Part shown: piece after piece, positions 34,476-45,790 of the stretch | Layout of the letters: each line of letters opens with the position of its first letter | Numbering within the stretch: the stretch's first letter is position 1 | Assembly (NCBI RefSeq): GCF_000346465.2 | Contig: NC_034011.1 | Coordinates: 10,615,898 to 10,679,897, forward strand | Length of the DNA stretch: 64,000 bases | DNA from: Prunus persica | Lineage: Eukaryota > Streptophyta > Magnoliopsida > Rosales > Rosaceae | Reading direction: 5' to 3' | Program-made: the position numbers and the translations under genes | Notes under the pieces: model-generated | Database searches by the model: none | Told to the model about the DNA's origin: nothing | The model's input: the letters and a program-made list of their open reading frames with translations, nothing else

Positions 34476-35530
34476 AATCTGCCTCACGGGCAGGGCAACC
34501 AAGGAGGTCAACTTCTGCAAGTCGACGAGCAAGCCATGCGCGCGGAGGACGCAGAGAAGTTTGTAAACGACCGACTTCGTAACCTAAAGATTGGTGGAAA
34601 TTTCGAAGATGCTCTACATAGGGAGGTGGATCAAGCAAACTGTACGCCTTCCACTGCCGAGATTGAGCAGATTGCTCCCCCAAAGAGATACGCCTTCATT
34701 CAAGTATTTCAAAGGGGATTCCGATCCCGAGAGCCATCTAAAGCACTTTAAAAGTATTATGATCTTCTACAAGGCTAACGATGCGCTGATGTGTAAGGTG
34801 TTTGCAATGACCTTGCTAGGAGCAGCCCAAGACTGGTTCCACACCCTGCCATCTGGGACAATCAGCAGCTTCAAAGAGCTAGCTTATGTCTTCACCAAAG
34901 AATACACTTCTAACAGGACGATCAACAAGAACCCTAACCACCTGTTCAACCAGCAAAAGAAGTACGATGAATCCCTCCGAGATTACATCAAGAGGTTCAA
35001 AGCAGAAAGGGCGAAAATCATTGGTTGTGATGATCGAATCGCGTCATCGGCCTTCAAGAGAGGCTTGCCAATTGAGTATGAGCTGTATCGCGAGCTGACC
35101 ATCTCTCCTTGCTAAACACTAGTAGAAGTCCTCGCGACAGTAGAGCGCTATGCATTTTGGGAGGATGATCGAACCGCTGCAAAGAAAGCTGCCAAGCAAG
35201 CCGATCAACCGGTTGAGCAGACAAGCCAAAGAAACGATATGATAAAAGACAAGGATGGAGGCAAGTGCGGATTATAGCCTCAGGGAGGTGCTTCAGTAGC
35301 CGACAGCTATACCAAGTTCACTATCCCAATACACCAACTCTTAGCCCAAGTAAAGAACATGCCTTGGTTGAAGAAACCATCGCCTTTGAAGGGAAACCCA
35401 GCCAAGAAGGATACTAGTAGATACTGCGAATTCCATGAAGGGCACGGTCATTACACAAATCACTGCTTCGCCTAGAAAAAGCACCTTGAAGAACTGGTCG
35501 GAGACGGCCATTGCACGAAATTCATCGCAA
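34476..35530 (+). pseudogene. Gag capsid core and zinc knuckle of the gag-only element
   Basis: After the nested element, MRAEDAEKFVNDRLRNLK precedes a frameshift near 34690. The capsid domain then reads FKYFKGDSDPESHLKHFKS, AQDWFHTLPSGTISSFKEL and LRDYIKRFKAER, the Retrotrans_gag pattern. After a stop near 35115 comes a CxxHxxHGHxTxxC-type knuckle (CEFHEGHGHYTNHC, about 35428-35470) and LEELVGDGHCTKFI. No protease or polymerase follows. Confidence 0.82.
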
Positions 35531-35984
35531 AAGGGGCTATCCAGCAAATCAAAGATCATGACGCATCTGCCAACGAACCTCCACGAAAAAAGTCATACGG
35601 ATCAACACGATCCTAGCCGACTTTAAGAGCCCAAGCTAACCACCGAGGAGTAAAAGAAAAAGATCATGCAATCGACAAGCGCAGGTCTCCCAAACTGTCA
35701 CCTGCTACCTAGTCTTGGAAGACGATACCGACATCATCTTTTAAGGGAAGGAAGTTCTAAGACAACGAAATGCCCATCACCTCTGGAGGTACTATCCACG
35801 AAGCTCCTGCCCTATTAGCTCGACTCCAAGCAGGCGGCCAGGCCTCCCTCACCTCCATTGAAGACAAGTTACTTTTGATGCTACCTCTTCAACTCATCTC
35901 TTTTGTTCAATAAAGCAATGTAGTCACACATACATCAATGCAAGTTCAACCCTTTCTTTCCAAAGGAATGTTTACAAATGCAAT

Positions 35985-36210
35985 CGGCACGTCTTCGGAC
36001 GTAGGCCAAACGAGCTGCTTATCGACACGTCTCCAGATGTAGGCCAAACGGGCCCCTCTCATCGACACATCTCTGGGCGTGGGCCAAACGGGTCACAGTC
36101 ATCGACATGTCTCCGAAGATAGGCCAAGCGGGCCACTCTCGTCGACATGTTTTCGGACGTAGACCAAACGGGTCACATTCATCAACATGTCACAGGACGT
36201 AGGTCGGACA
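35985..36210. repeat. 40-bp tandem repeat, about 5.6 copies
   Basis: Units start at about 35985, 36023, 36063, 36103, 36143 and 36183 with the pattern CGACACGTCTC..GACGTAGGCC followed by AAACGGG. It lies between the gag remnant and the antisense coding remnants. No coding frame is kept through it. Confidence 0.85.
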
Positions 36211-36521
36211 TACCACAACCAAGAAATGCTCAAGCAGTTCACAAGACACTATCACTATGCAAATTGAAGTTAGAAAAAGCAACTGAAATTTCCATAGTAA
36301 GGTGACCAACCGGCTGAGTTCAACAAAAAGATGGTCAAACAGGACCAATTATTTTAAACAAGAAAGCATACTGCAAAAGTTGGAAAGAAATAAAGTCTTC
36401 ATCTACTCTGAGATGCCGACAAGAAACCCCTGATATACAGCCTCTTCAGCATCCGCCTGATCAGCCACGCCTTCAGCAGCTCCACCTGCCTGCTCCTCGA
36501 CATCTGCTACCATCTTATTGG

Positions 36522-37307
36522 CTACATCCTCCTCTGCTCCATCTTTTCAGCTACCGCCTCTTCGGTCCCTTTCATATTCACAACATTAACCTGCTCAATG
36601 TCACCATCTTCAATTGCATAGAAGGAAGCAATCCCATATGTGTAGTGCAAGTAGCCCAACTTGTACGCATCTATGGTGGCTTCAAACTTGAATTTCTCTG
36701 CAGACTTGTGGTGAGCGCGAAGTCTAGCCAGAAGCTTGTCATAGATTAGGGAGATATCAGCCTTCTTGCGCTCGAGATGAAAGAAGGCATCTTTTCGACT
36801 AGCCAAGTCAACAGCAGAAGACCTAACCTCAAAATCTTTTTCGGCAATGGAGCTTTTTAGCTTCAATATCATCGCCCTCAAATCAGACGTCTTCTTCTCA
36901 TAACAGGCCTGCTCGGCAAAAAGCTTGTTGGCCAGTTCAGCCTTCTTCTTCTCCAGCTCGCTGAGCTGCGCAGAAGAGGGGTCAATAACAGATGAATTCT
37001 GGATATTCTCAACAGCAAAAACCAATCTTTTTTGAACCAGATGAAATGTCGCTTCCCTTTGTTTTTCCAAGGAAAGACTCAAGAAGGTGCCAAGATCGTC
37101 AGCCTGACGGATGTGATAGACCAACTCAGCACAGGAGGACAGGTTTGATAGAAAGTTCGTCTTGAGCAGGTCAAACACACATGCATCCCCTGTAGGGCTG
37201 GACTTGTTCACTTTAGGATCAACTGCCGACATTGAAGATCCCTTCGCCCGGACAGATTGCTCTCTCATCTTCTTAGCCTTCGCCAACCTCACCTCCAAAG
37301 GAGTCAA
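36522..37307 (-). pseudogene. Antisense coiled-coil ORF of the gag-only element
   Basis: An open frame of 261 residues runs against the element. Its middle is a long predicted coiled coil (SSAQLSELEKKKAELANKLF; RAMILKLKSSIAEKDFEV). It occupies the same place, orientation and role in layout as the coiled-coil last exon of the antisense gene in the nested Tat element (28815-29540), so both may derive from one antisense gene type. The N-terminal plant-mobile-domain part is not recognisable here. Further antisense remnants may lie at 37533-38160. Function is unknown. Confidence 0.55.
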
Positions 37308-38419
37308 TGATACTGAATCAACTCCACACTTGACTGTTCGTGACTCAACAGCTGGATCATGAGCAGACTTCCCGCTTCGATCTTTATCCTTTGACTGATG
37401 TAAATGACTCGAACTTCAAAGAGGATTATTTGCATCTCTTTGACGCTCGGCAAAATGAGATCAGGCACGAGCTGTTCCAAGAAGCAGATCATGGTTTTCA
37501 AGCTTGTCAGCACGAGGCTCGAGTAGAACACCCTAAACACCATGCATACCACCAACCATCCTGCTATCTACACCAATGAGATGTTTGACCCTGGCAGATG
37601 ACGATGGAACCGCTCTTACTTGAGTCTTCTCAGCATAAGGGATCCTTGGCTTCTTCCTAAACGGGGACACATCTTTCGCCAACGAAGTCACAGCTTCATT
37701 TCTTGAAGACTTGACATCAACCTTCCCTTTTGAAGGAAAGTCCGGTAGGACACTCCTCCTGCCCATCCAACAGGTTATCCAAGTCTGAACCATTATGCTT
37801 CCATCTCTCAACATCCTGGGCAGGGGGCAAACCACCAACTTCCTCCCGATACCCGCTCAGCTGACATGGCCTGCAATGTGCGAGGCCCAGCATGCTCTAG
37901 CCCAGACTTGCGATGATAGGCAGCAGCTAGTCCATCTGTGCACACCTGCTCCACCACAATTACGGCCCATTGCCAACCGTCGCATATCATGATAACAACT
38001 AGCTAGACTTCTCCCAGCTGGCCTTTGCCTCAAAAAAAAGAAGAAAAGACAAAGAAAAAGAAATATACATGCTCGACTTACCTTGGGATGCACGGCGACT
38101 CCTCTCTTCGACAAGCAATACAAATTCTCCAAGATCTCTCTCAAGCTAGAAAGTAGAAAAGTTAAATTTGCGATGTGAAGAAGAGTGAAAAGAAGCCATG
38201 TATTTACACAGATTGGGCATCCTAGGTCAAGAAGGAATCGCAAGCTCGTTCCTACTGGAAACCGAACTCCAAGAATATTCAAAAGCTCACTCCATTTGGG
38301 AACCCAATCTACAAAAGGAGCCTAAGTCACAGAAGGAAGCCCAATTACAGCTGGACAGCCCTATAGTTGATTCACATCTCCTACATGCCATCACGCGCCA
38401 TGCAAAGCTAGGGGGCATT

Positions 38420-39090
38420 TGTGGGAACCGAATTAAATCAAAACCCTAGGTCAAATGATTCCTGGGATTATTTGACCTAATTGGGAATTACTCAATTTAA
38501 TTGGGAGTTACCTAATTATATTGAGAGTTATCTAATTAATTAGAGAATTGATTTGATTCCTACCACAATTCCCAATTAAATGAGGAGTTACCTAATCAAA
38601 TTAGGAATTGATTTGATACCTACCACAATTAGGGATTTGATTTACCCTAATAAATCAAATCCCTAATTAATCAAATCAATTCCAAATCGGGGAGGAATAA
38701 TTCCCTTCCATTTACGGAACTATTCCTCTGAAATCCTAGTCTCCAAGACCACTATAAAAGGATGGCCACACACAAGGGTTGAGGTACGTCTGAAATCTCT
38801 ACTAAAAACTCTGCAGAAAATTCCTCTCAAACCCTAGCCACCTCTTTTCTCTCTCTCTTTTACATAAGGCTCTGGCCGCCCGGTTTACACCTTAAACACA
38901 TCTCCGTACCCTAGTTAGCTAGTGTTTTTCTTACAAATACTTGAACTAATTTAGGCATCGGAGGGCCTTTGGCCAACACCCCCCGGGTGTGGTCCTCTTA
39001 TTTGTTCTATTTTGCAGGGAGAAAGAGGCGGCGAAGAAGAAAGGGGAATCTTTCGAACCGAATATTCTCATGGGGAAATTTGCTCCCACA
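38420..39090 (+). repeat. 3' LTR of the gag-only gypsy element
   Basis: TGTGGGAACCG to TTTGCTCCCACA, preceded by the purine tract AAGCTAGGGGGCATT. It is 28 bp shorter than the 5' LTR because it has fewer AATTGGGAGTT-type units. Confidence 0.93.
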
Positions 39091-40814
39091 GTGTGTGTAT
39101 ATGACAGGACCCGCCTGAAATTCTACTTTAGGATCCGAGTTGAACCCCGTGCGTGTTCAACACTTTGACACTTGACAGGTGCTGTGCATGAATGACCAAA
39201 AATACCCTTTTGTCCTGACCCACAAAACGAAAGCACACTTTAACTTCTGTCAGAAAAATGACAGAGCCTCTCATAAAAACTGAACAATTTCCAAATTTAC
39301 ACCTATATAAAAATACATATAATCTTCCCAAACTTCAGCACGCACAAGAAATATTACACAACGACATAGGCCTTCGGCCTTTAAATGTCATCTTTTAATG
39401 CACGTAACTGCATACATCCATAACAATTTCACCAACCTCCTACATGCAAGGTCTGCACCCCAATCACTGTCAAAAGAATTTCTAAAGTGCCTCAGGCTTC
39501 GTTATACAAATAATTCAAACCTCAATCAGGCTTTGGGCCCAGCAAAACAAAACAATTCTAAACCTTAATCGCAAACCGCTTCGAGTTTAAGACTCAGTAA
39601 CCAAAAACAGACTCAATGATATATTTTGATGCAATTCATGCATAACTCACATAGTTTATTCTGTGTCTACACCTAGGTTAACCTAGGTTGCCTACGTATC
39701 CTTACTGAGGGATCAAGCCACACGTAGTTCTTTCTGTAAAGATATTATTGGCATACAATCCAATAAATCAGGCTAAACCAAGTTTCAAATCAAACGTTAC
39801 TTAAAGATACTAATGTCTGTGCAAAGTAGTCTCATTGCACAAACTCAAGAAAACCCCACCGTAAACAACAATATAAAACTTATACTAACTTTCTCCCACC
39901 GTTGTTCCCATTATACCTTTATCTTTACATATACATTTCCCAAACAAGCACAACGGAAACCTCGACACCCTTGCGATCGAAACTAAATCCCCAGACACGC
40001 ACGACGGAAACCTTGACGCAAATGCGGTTGGAACTAAAAACCACTATCTCAAATCCCAAAACACAAGGTCATATAATTATATAATACAAACTCAACCACT
40101 ACTACAAAAAGTGAAAAAGACGACCAGAAAAAAAAACAATGGTTTTACAGAAAACCGTCGTTGTGTTTGAAAAGACGACGGTGTTATAAAACCGCCGTGT
40201 ATGATTAACTTAAACACTTGAAAAATGGAGATTCCAATGGGTGTTTTTAAAAAACGACGCACCAAATTTAAAAAGCGTCGTCTTATTGACAAGGTTTTCC
40301 TCAAAGGTAAACTCTGAGCCCACAAACAACAGCAGAAGGTATGAATTCACCGACGTAGAAAGTATAGACGACTATTGTTGTACAAAATATCGCCATATTA
40401 AATAAATGTAAAATGATGGTAAAGATAAATTTATCGACTTATTTTTTGTAGTGTACTATGACGGTATCTATAACTCTAACCACGTTGGTTTGTTCAATTA
40501 ATGCCGTATAATAAAACTTACCATGTCGTGAAGTTATAAATACCATCGTATTTATTTACTTTAAACGTCTAACCTTATATCTAAACCGTCGTCTTAATAT
40601 TAATTTTTTTTTACAATTTATTTCTTGGATTTTGGTATCCTACGACGGTAGATCAACATAATGATAAGAATTGAGAATAACCACGACGGTTTATATAGAA
40701 AACCGCCAACAAAATCAAATTTCTTTGAGATCCCAAGAGATACGAAATCTTACCAGAGAGAACTCTATTCCTCATCGTAATCGGACCACCAATGTGAGAG
40801 AAAGACAATATTTT

Positions 40815-41155
40815 AGACGTTGATTATGTGTGTGTCTTCATGTCTTTGAGATACACAAAGGCACATATACATCAACATCCAAAAATTTGCCTCTAAACTT
40901 TGACAACGGCAGCCACAGATTTGCATTCAGAGAGACAATTTTTTGGAAGTTGATGATGTGTGTGTGTTTGTGTCTTTCAGATACACAAACACGCACACAC
41001 ATCAACACCGAAATAATTGCCTCTAAAATTTCACGACGGCAGCACAGATTTGCATTGAGAGAGACAATTTTTTGGAAGTTGATGATGTGTGTGTGTTTGT
41101 GTCTTTCAGATACACAAACGCACATACACATCAACATCCAAACAGTTGCCTCCTA
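40815..41155. repeat. Tandem TG/CA hairpin units in CACTA copy 2
   Basis: Three units carry GATGTGTGTGTGTTTGTGTC, a short loop and a complementary ACACAAACGCACAC-type arm, each followed by CATCAACATCCAAA-type sequence. They are the counterpart of 3543-3895 in copy 1. Open frames on both strands here are products of the inverted repeats. Confidence 0.75.
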
Positions 41156-42423
41156 AGAGGTGAGACAGAGCCAAGGGCAAGAAGAAGTTGGAACCCTAAT
41201 TGAAAACTGAAACTGAAAGACAGCGTAAAAAAAACTCAATTTATAAAAATAATTTTCACATCAACATCGGTTATATTACATTGACCGATGTGTAACAATA
41301 GAAATCTACGTCGGTTCGTAAAACACGCCGTATAAAACAAACGAACAACATCAGTCATTAAACTAAAGGCATCGAGGTTTCGACAAACAACGTCGATTCC
41401 ACATATAAAAAAAACGACGTGGTAACTTGTAATGTCACTTTTCAACAGTAAACTTTTGACGTGTAGTGCCCAACTAAACACGTCGTTTTCAGAATAAAAA
41501 AGTCAAACGGCTTTATTACTAACCATGTCGGTTGATGTTATTTTATTGTCGTTGTAAGTACATACTAGGGCGGTTTTTATCACTACCATCATTGTATTGA
41601 TCTTTGGGACACTATGTAAACTTTTTGGTCACTTGACCTAAACTTTTACATTCTCTCTAAAATTTTCAGTTTTCTCAGTTTCCCTCTCATTTCCGAAAAG
41701 TTGCGTGTCTGATTCTCAGTTTTCCTCTCTTTTATGTTCTTCCTCTTCTTCGTCTCCAAAATTTAATTCCGAAGAAAACTTTCTTTGCAAGCCAAAGGTA
41801 TTTTCTCACTCCGTTTTTTTTTCTTTAGTTTCCCTATCATTTGAAGTTTTTTTTTTCAAAGAATTAGTCCCATGATGTTTGAAACAAGACTCGGGTTTGA
41901 AAAGGCCAAATCTTTCATTGTTCCCACTCACAGGTCATGTGAGGACGACGACTTTTTCTTGTATTTGATGTTTTTATTAACACACCACGGCGGTAACTAA
42001 ATTTGTGCTATTTCAATAGCACGGTTGTTCATAATAACCGACGTGGTGTGTTAATAAATACGACGTTTTAAAGAGAAAAATCGTCGTCTGATTTAAAACA
42101 AACGTGGGAGAGAGAAAACTGGGCCGTTTTTATTATTTATGAACTTATAATACGACGACGGTTTTATGTAATTACTGTGCTTTTAAGTTGATGACCACGA
42201 CATATTTGCACATCCACGTTTCTATAGATTAGCAAGACGGTTTGTTTGTTTTGTCGTCGTCTGAACTTTCATTTTATGTCTGGATTTTACCTAACCGTGG
42301 TTGTTTTTCTTGTAGTTTTTATCTCTCTAAACATAGCAGACCACATGGTGAAAAGGATTTTACCTAACCGTCGTTGTTTTACCGAGCCGTGTTGTGAAAA
42401 GGAAAATCCAGAAGATTAAGCCT

Positions 42424-45400
42424 GTGGTTGAAGTGGCAGACCACATGGCAAGGCTGCTATTGAGATGCAGAGTTACATTGGTGTTTTGGTACGCACCAGA
42501 GTCCCTCTTGTGGACAAGAAATGGACTCAATTGCCCAAGGACCTGAAGGAGGAGATTTGGGAACCTGTTCAAATGGCTTATGTTGTTGGGGAAGGGGGCA
42601 AGAAGATGGTGATGTCTTCTTACTCCAAAAAATGGAAGGATTTTAAGTCTACCTTAACCAGGCAGTTTATCCTTCCATTCGCAAATGAGAAGGAGAAGTT
42701 AAAAGGGCCCCCTCAGCTTTATAACTTCATAGAGAAATCGCAATGGGATGCCTTTGTAGCTTCAAGGTTATCCCCAGATTTTGAGGCTATGCATTTTGAG
42801 CAGTCCCAGAGAAGGGAGAAATGCGAGTACAACCATAGGTTGTCTTGAAAAAGGTACGTTGTTTTGGAGGATCAATTGGAAGAAACCATGCCCAGTGAAG
42901 AAATCGATCGATCGTTGCTATGGAAGAAGGCAAGAGAAGATAAACAGGGAAACAACCTTGATCGAAAGGTTGCAGAGAAGGCAATATTATTCGTAAGTCT
43001 CACTGACTCTATTCTAAACTTGTAAAACAGAGGTTTTATTTTTCATTCAGATGTCGATAGTTTTAGTAACCGTCGTTAGACATGAAAACCCACGGCGGTG
43101 TTTATTTATCGCTTTTTAAAAAAGATATAACGTCAGTATTTTTATGAAATCGACGTCTGTATTGAATTACAACGACGGTTTTGTATTTCTGTGTTAGGTT
43201 TTTAAATTAAATTTTGAACTTTCTTCATATTCACATGCACACACACTCTCTCTCCCTCTCTATTTCTCTGCAATTTGTTTGTACACTATTTCTGGATCAA
43301 TGAATATTTTGGTTAAATGTTTTTATCTCTAATGTCAAAACAGTGGTAGTTTTGGGCCGACGTTTTAATGTATACAAAACGACGGTAGTTTTGGGCCGAT
43401 GTATTAAATAATTTTTTGGGTCTGTTTTTTAAATAAACCGTCGTCTTAACCTCTTTACAACGTCGGTTAATATTTTTCTTTATTTTATTTATTTAATTAG
43501 TTTTACTATCTATTCAGTCACTAACATTCTCTCCCTCACTTTTAGGATGATTTGAAAAAACAAGTCTCCGAGGGCACTCTGACTGTCTCTAGGGGCAACG
43601 ATGTTTTGACCTTGGCTTTGGGAACCCCTAAGCATAGTGGGAGAGTCAGAGGTGTTGGAGCTAGGGTTTCCCTAACTCAATTCTTCAATTTGCCAAGATA
43701 GCAAAGAGTAAAATTTGCTGACAAATTAAAGGAAAGTGTTATGGAGGCAGTAAGAGAGGAAACCAAAAAGATGTAGACCAAGTTAAAGGAAAGTATTTTG
43801 GAGGCAGTCAGAGCAAAGAGGGAAATTTTGTTGAAACAATTCAGTCAACTAATTCCCAACTTTGAACCCAACTTGCTCGGTAAAACTCCAACTACACCAA
43901 TTACTCCAATTCCTCCAATTCCTCAAGAGCAAAGCCCAAAAAATCCAATTCTGACAAAGCAAGCTACTCTAATGTGAGAGTCCCTGTTTTGGAGGAAGAC
44001 AATCCCATGAATGATGATGATGCTAATGTTGCTGAAAATCGTCAAGATGAAACGGTAAAATATCTTACATTTGATTTTTTCTGATTTTTAAATTTTAAAT
44101 AGACGTCGGGTTTTATTTTACAACCCGTCGTCTATTTTAACCTAGACGACCTTTCTATTGTGTAGCGACGTTATAACATTTATACCACGACTGTTATGTA
44201 TTTACCGTCGTCTATACCCTTTACCCTGTCAGTATGTTCTAGAAACCGTCGTTGATATTATATACCACGTCGGTTTTCTTGTTTTATTGGAGTCGTTTCT
44301 TTTGCTTCATGTACAAACTAACTTTTATTTCTTTCTTTATTTCTTGTTACAGGATCTCTCAAAGCTTGACATGCCAGCTCCTCTGTTAGCCCTATGCCAA
44401 TATGTCGAGACCAAGTTGAAGCCTGCTAACGAGGCCATTAGAATTCACATGCCAGGGGAAGTGTTTGGCACTGAGCATGATACCTGGCTCTTGAGTGAAG
44501 ATATTTTACAGTTTGCTTCCATAGTTGAGATTGGATCCACAGTGATTGCACTATACATGAGGTAATTCTAGAAATCCAATTTTATTGTTTTTACATTTCC
44601 TTTCTTTTTAATTAAAATCTCATTTAATTGAATTTCATATATTTAATTAGGTACCTATTTGACTTTTTAAAAATGACAAATATGGTCAACCTTGTTGGCC
44701 TCGTGGACCCTGGACAAGACAGCTCTCAATTTGGAACGTTATCTCACCATTCAAAACATCTCTCAGACCCCCTGAAAAACATAGATAGGGATCAATTTTA
44801 CTTTGTGCCTTATAATCCAGGGTTAGTCCCATTCTATACTTGGTCCCTTGTAATTTTTTTATTTTTTTTTGTAGTATATTTAATCTATATGGATCATTAT
44901 GTGTAGGGGTCATTGGGTGTTAATGATTGGATTCATTGCCAAACCACTCTGTTGACGAGGACATGAGAAATATAGTGAATACGTAAGTTTATTTATGAAA
45001 ATCAAAGATTTTTTTTTCTGCATTTGAATGATACGATGGCTTTTTCAAATACCGACGTTGTAGTGAAAACACAATGACGGTATATTATAACCGACGTTTG
45101 AAATCATTTACAACGTTAGTATTTTCTTGAAACCGTCGTCTTCATTGAAATACCACGTCGGTTGTGTTTTTCATTTTAGGATGTTTTAATTTTTTCTGTT
45201 CAACTTTCATTTAAAAACAACTTTGGTTATGCGTCGTTTTTCGTCATCACCATCATTAGAATGATACACAACGACGGTTCTTATTTACCGACATTTGAAA
45301 TAAAATACGACGTCATTTGTTTTACAAAACTGTCGTCTTCATTTATTTACCACGACGGTTAATATTTTTTAGTTTTGTCATTAACACTTTTTGTTTTCTT

Positions 45401-45790
45401 GAAATAGTTCAATCAAAATGTATATAACTCTCACACAGGCAAACAATCATCACGTAAATCACCCATATGGAAAAATCTTCAAGGCACTCCTAGACAACCA
45501 ACAAATGTACAGTGTGGTTATTACGTGATGCATTTCATGAGAGATATAATTCATGATGCAAGCCTAGAATTTGTGAAGAAGGTAAAATTTAAGATATAAT
45601 TTCTTTATTTTAATACCACGACTTTTTCTTTCAAAACCGTCGTTTTAATATTTATAACACGTCGATTTTTGTTCTTTATTTGCAGTTTGACAAGAAAAAG
45701 GAACCAGTTGAGTATACATAAGAACATATTGACGAAGTCAGGCTGGAATGGGCAGAATTCGTGAACAAGCAATTACAGAACAATAAGTGA
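42424..45790 (+). pseudogene. CACTA Ptta transposase-like / Ulp1-like peptidase gene
   Basis: Likely exons: 42424-42970 (Ptta block, VDKKWTQLPKDLKEEIW), 43546-44054 (SGRVRGVGARVS, TPTTPITPIPPIP), 44353-44561, 44651-44821, 44907-44982, 45439-45581 and 45686-45790. The last exons form an Ulp1/C48 cysteine peptidase-like domain: DQFYFVPYNPG joined across an intron to GHWVLMIGF (catalytic His), then NVQCGYYVMHFMRDI (catalytic Cys), ending near EWAEFVNKQL. Ulp1 enzymes remove SUMO-type tags; in transposons the role is uncertain. The start region present in copy 1 (MVSKSQ...) is missing and replaced by rearranged sequence at 42330-42420. Frameshifts near 42846 and 44955 and a TAA at 45719 disable it. 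Confidence 0.78.

Larger units (their letters stand above)
20375..39090 (+). mobile_element. Gag-only Ty3-gypsy retrotransposon (TR-GAG-like), split by a nested element
   Basis: The termini TGTGGGA...TCCCACA are perfect inverted ends. The target duplication GTGTG lies at 20370-20374 and 39091-39095. The 5' LTR is 699 bp and the 3' LTR 671 bp. Removing the nested element at 22223-34470 and one CCACC leaves about 6.46 kb. It holds a gag with zinc knuckle and antisense coiled-coil coding remnants but no protease, reverse transcriptase, RNase H or integrase. It is therefore non-autonomous and would need proteins from a relative. Confidence 0.92.

Noticed and set aside
40830..41156. 108- and 99-codon open frames with CVCLCLSDTQT repeats on both strands
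   Set aside because: Both arise from the TG/CA hairpin repeats of the CACTA element; no protein family resembles them.
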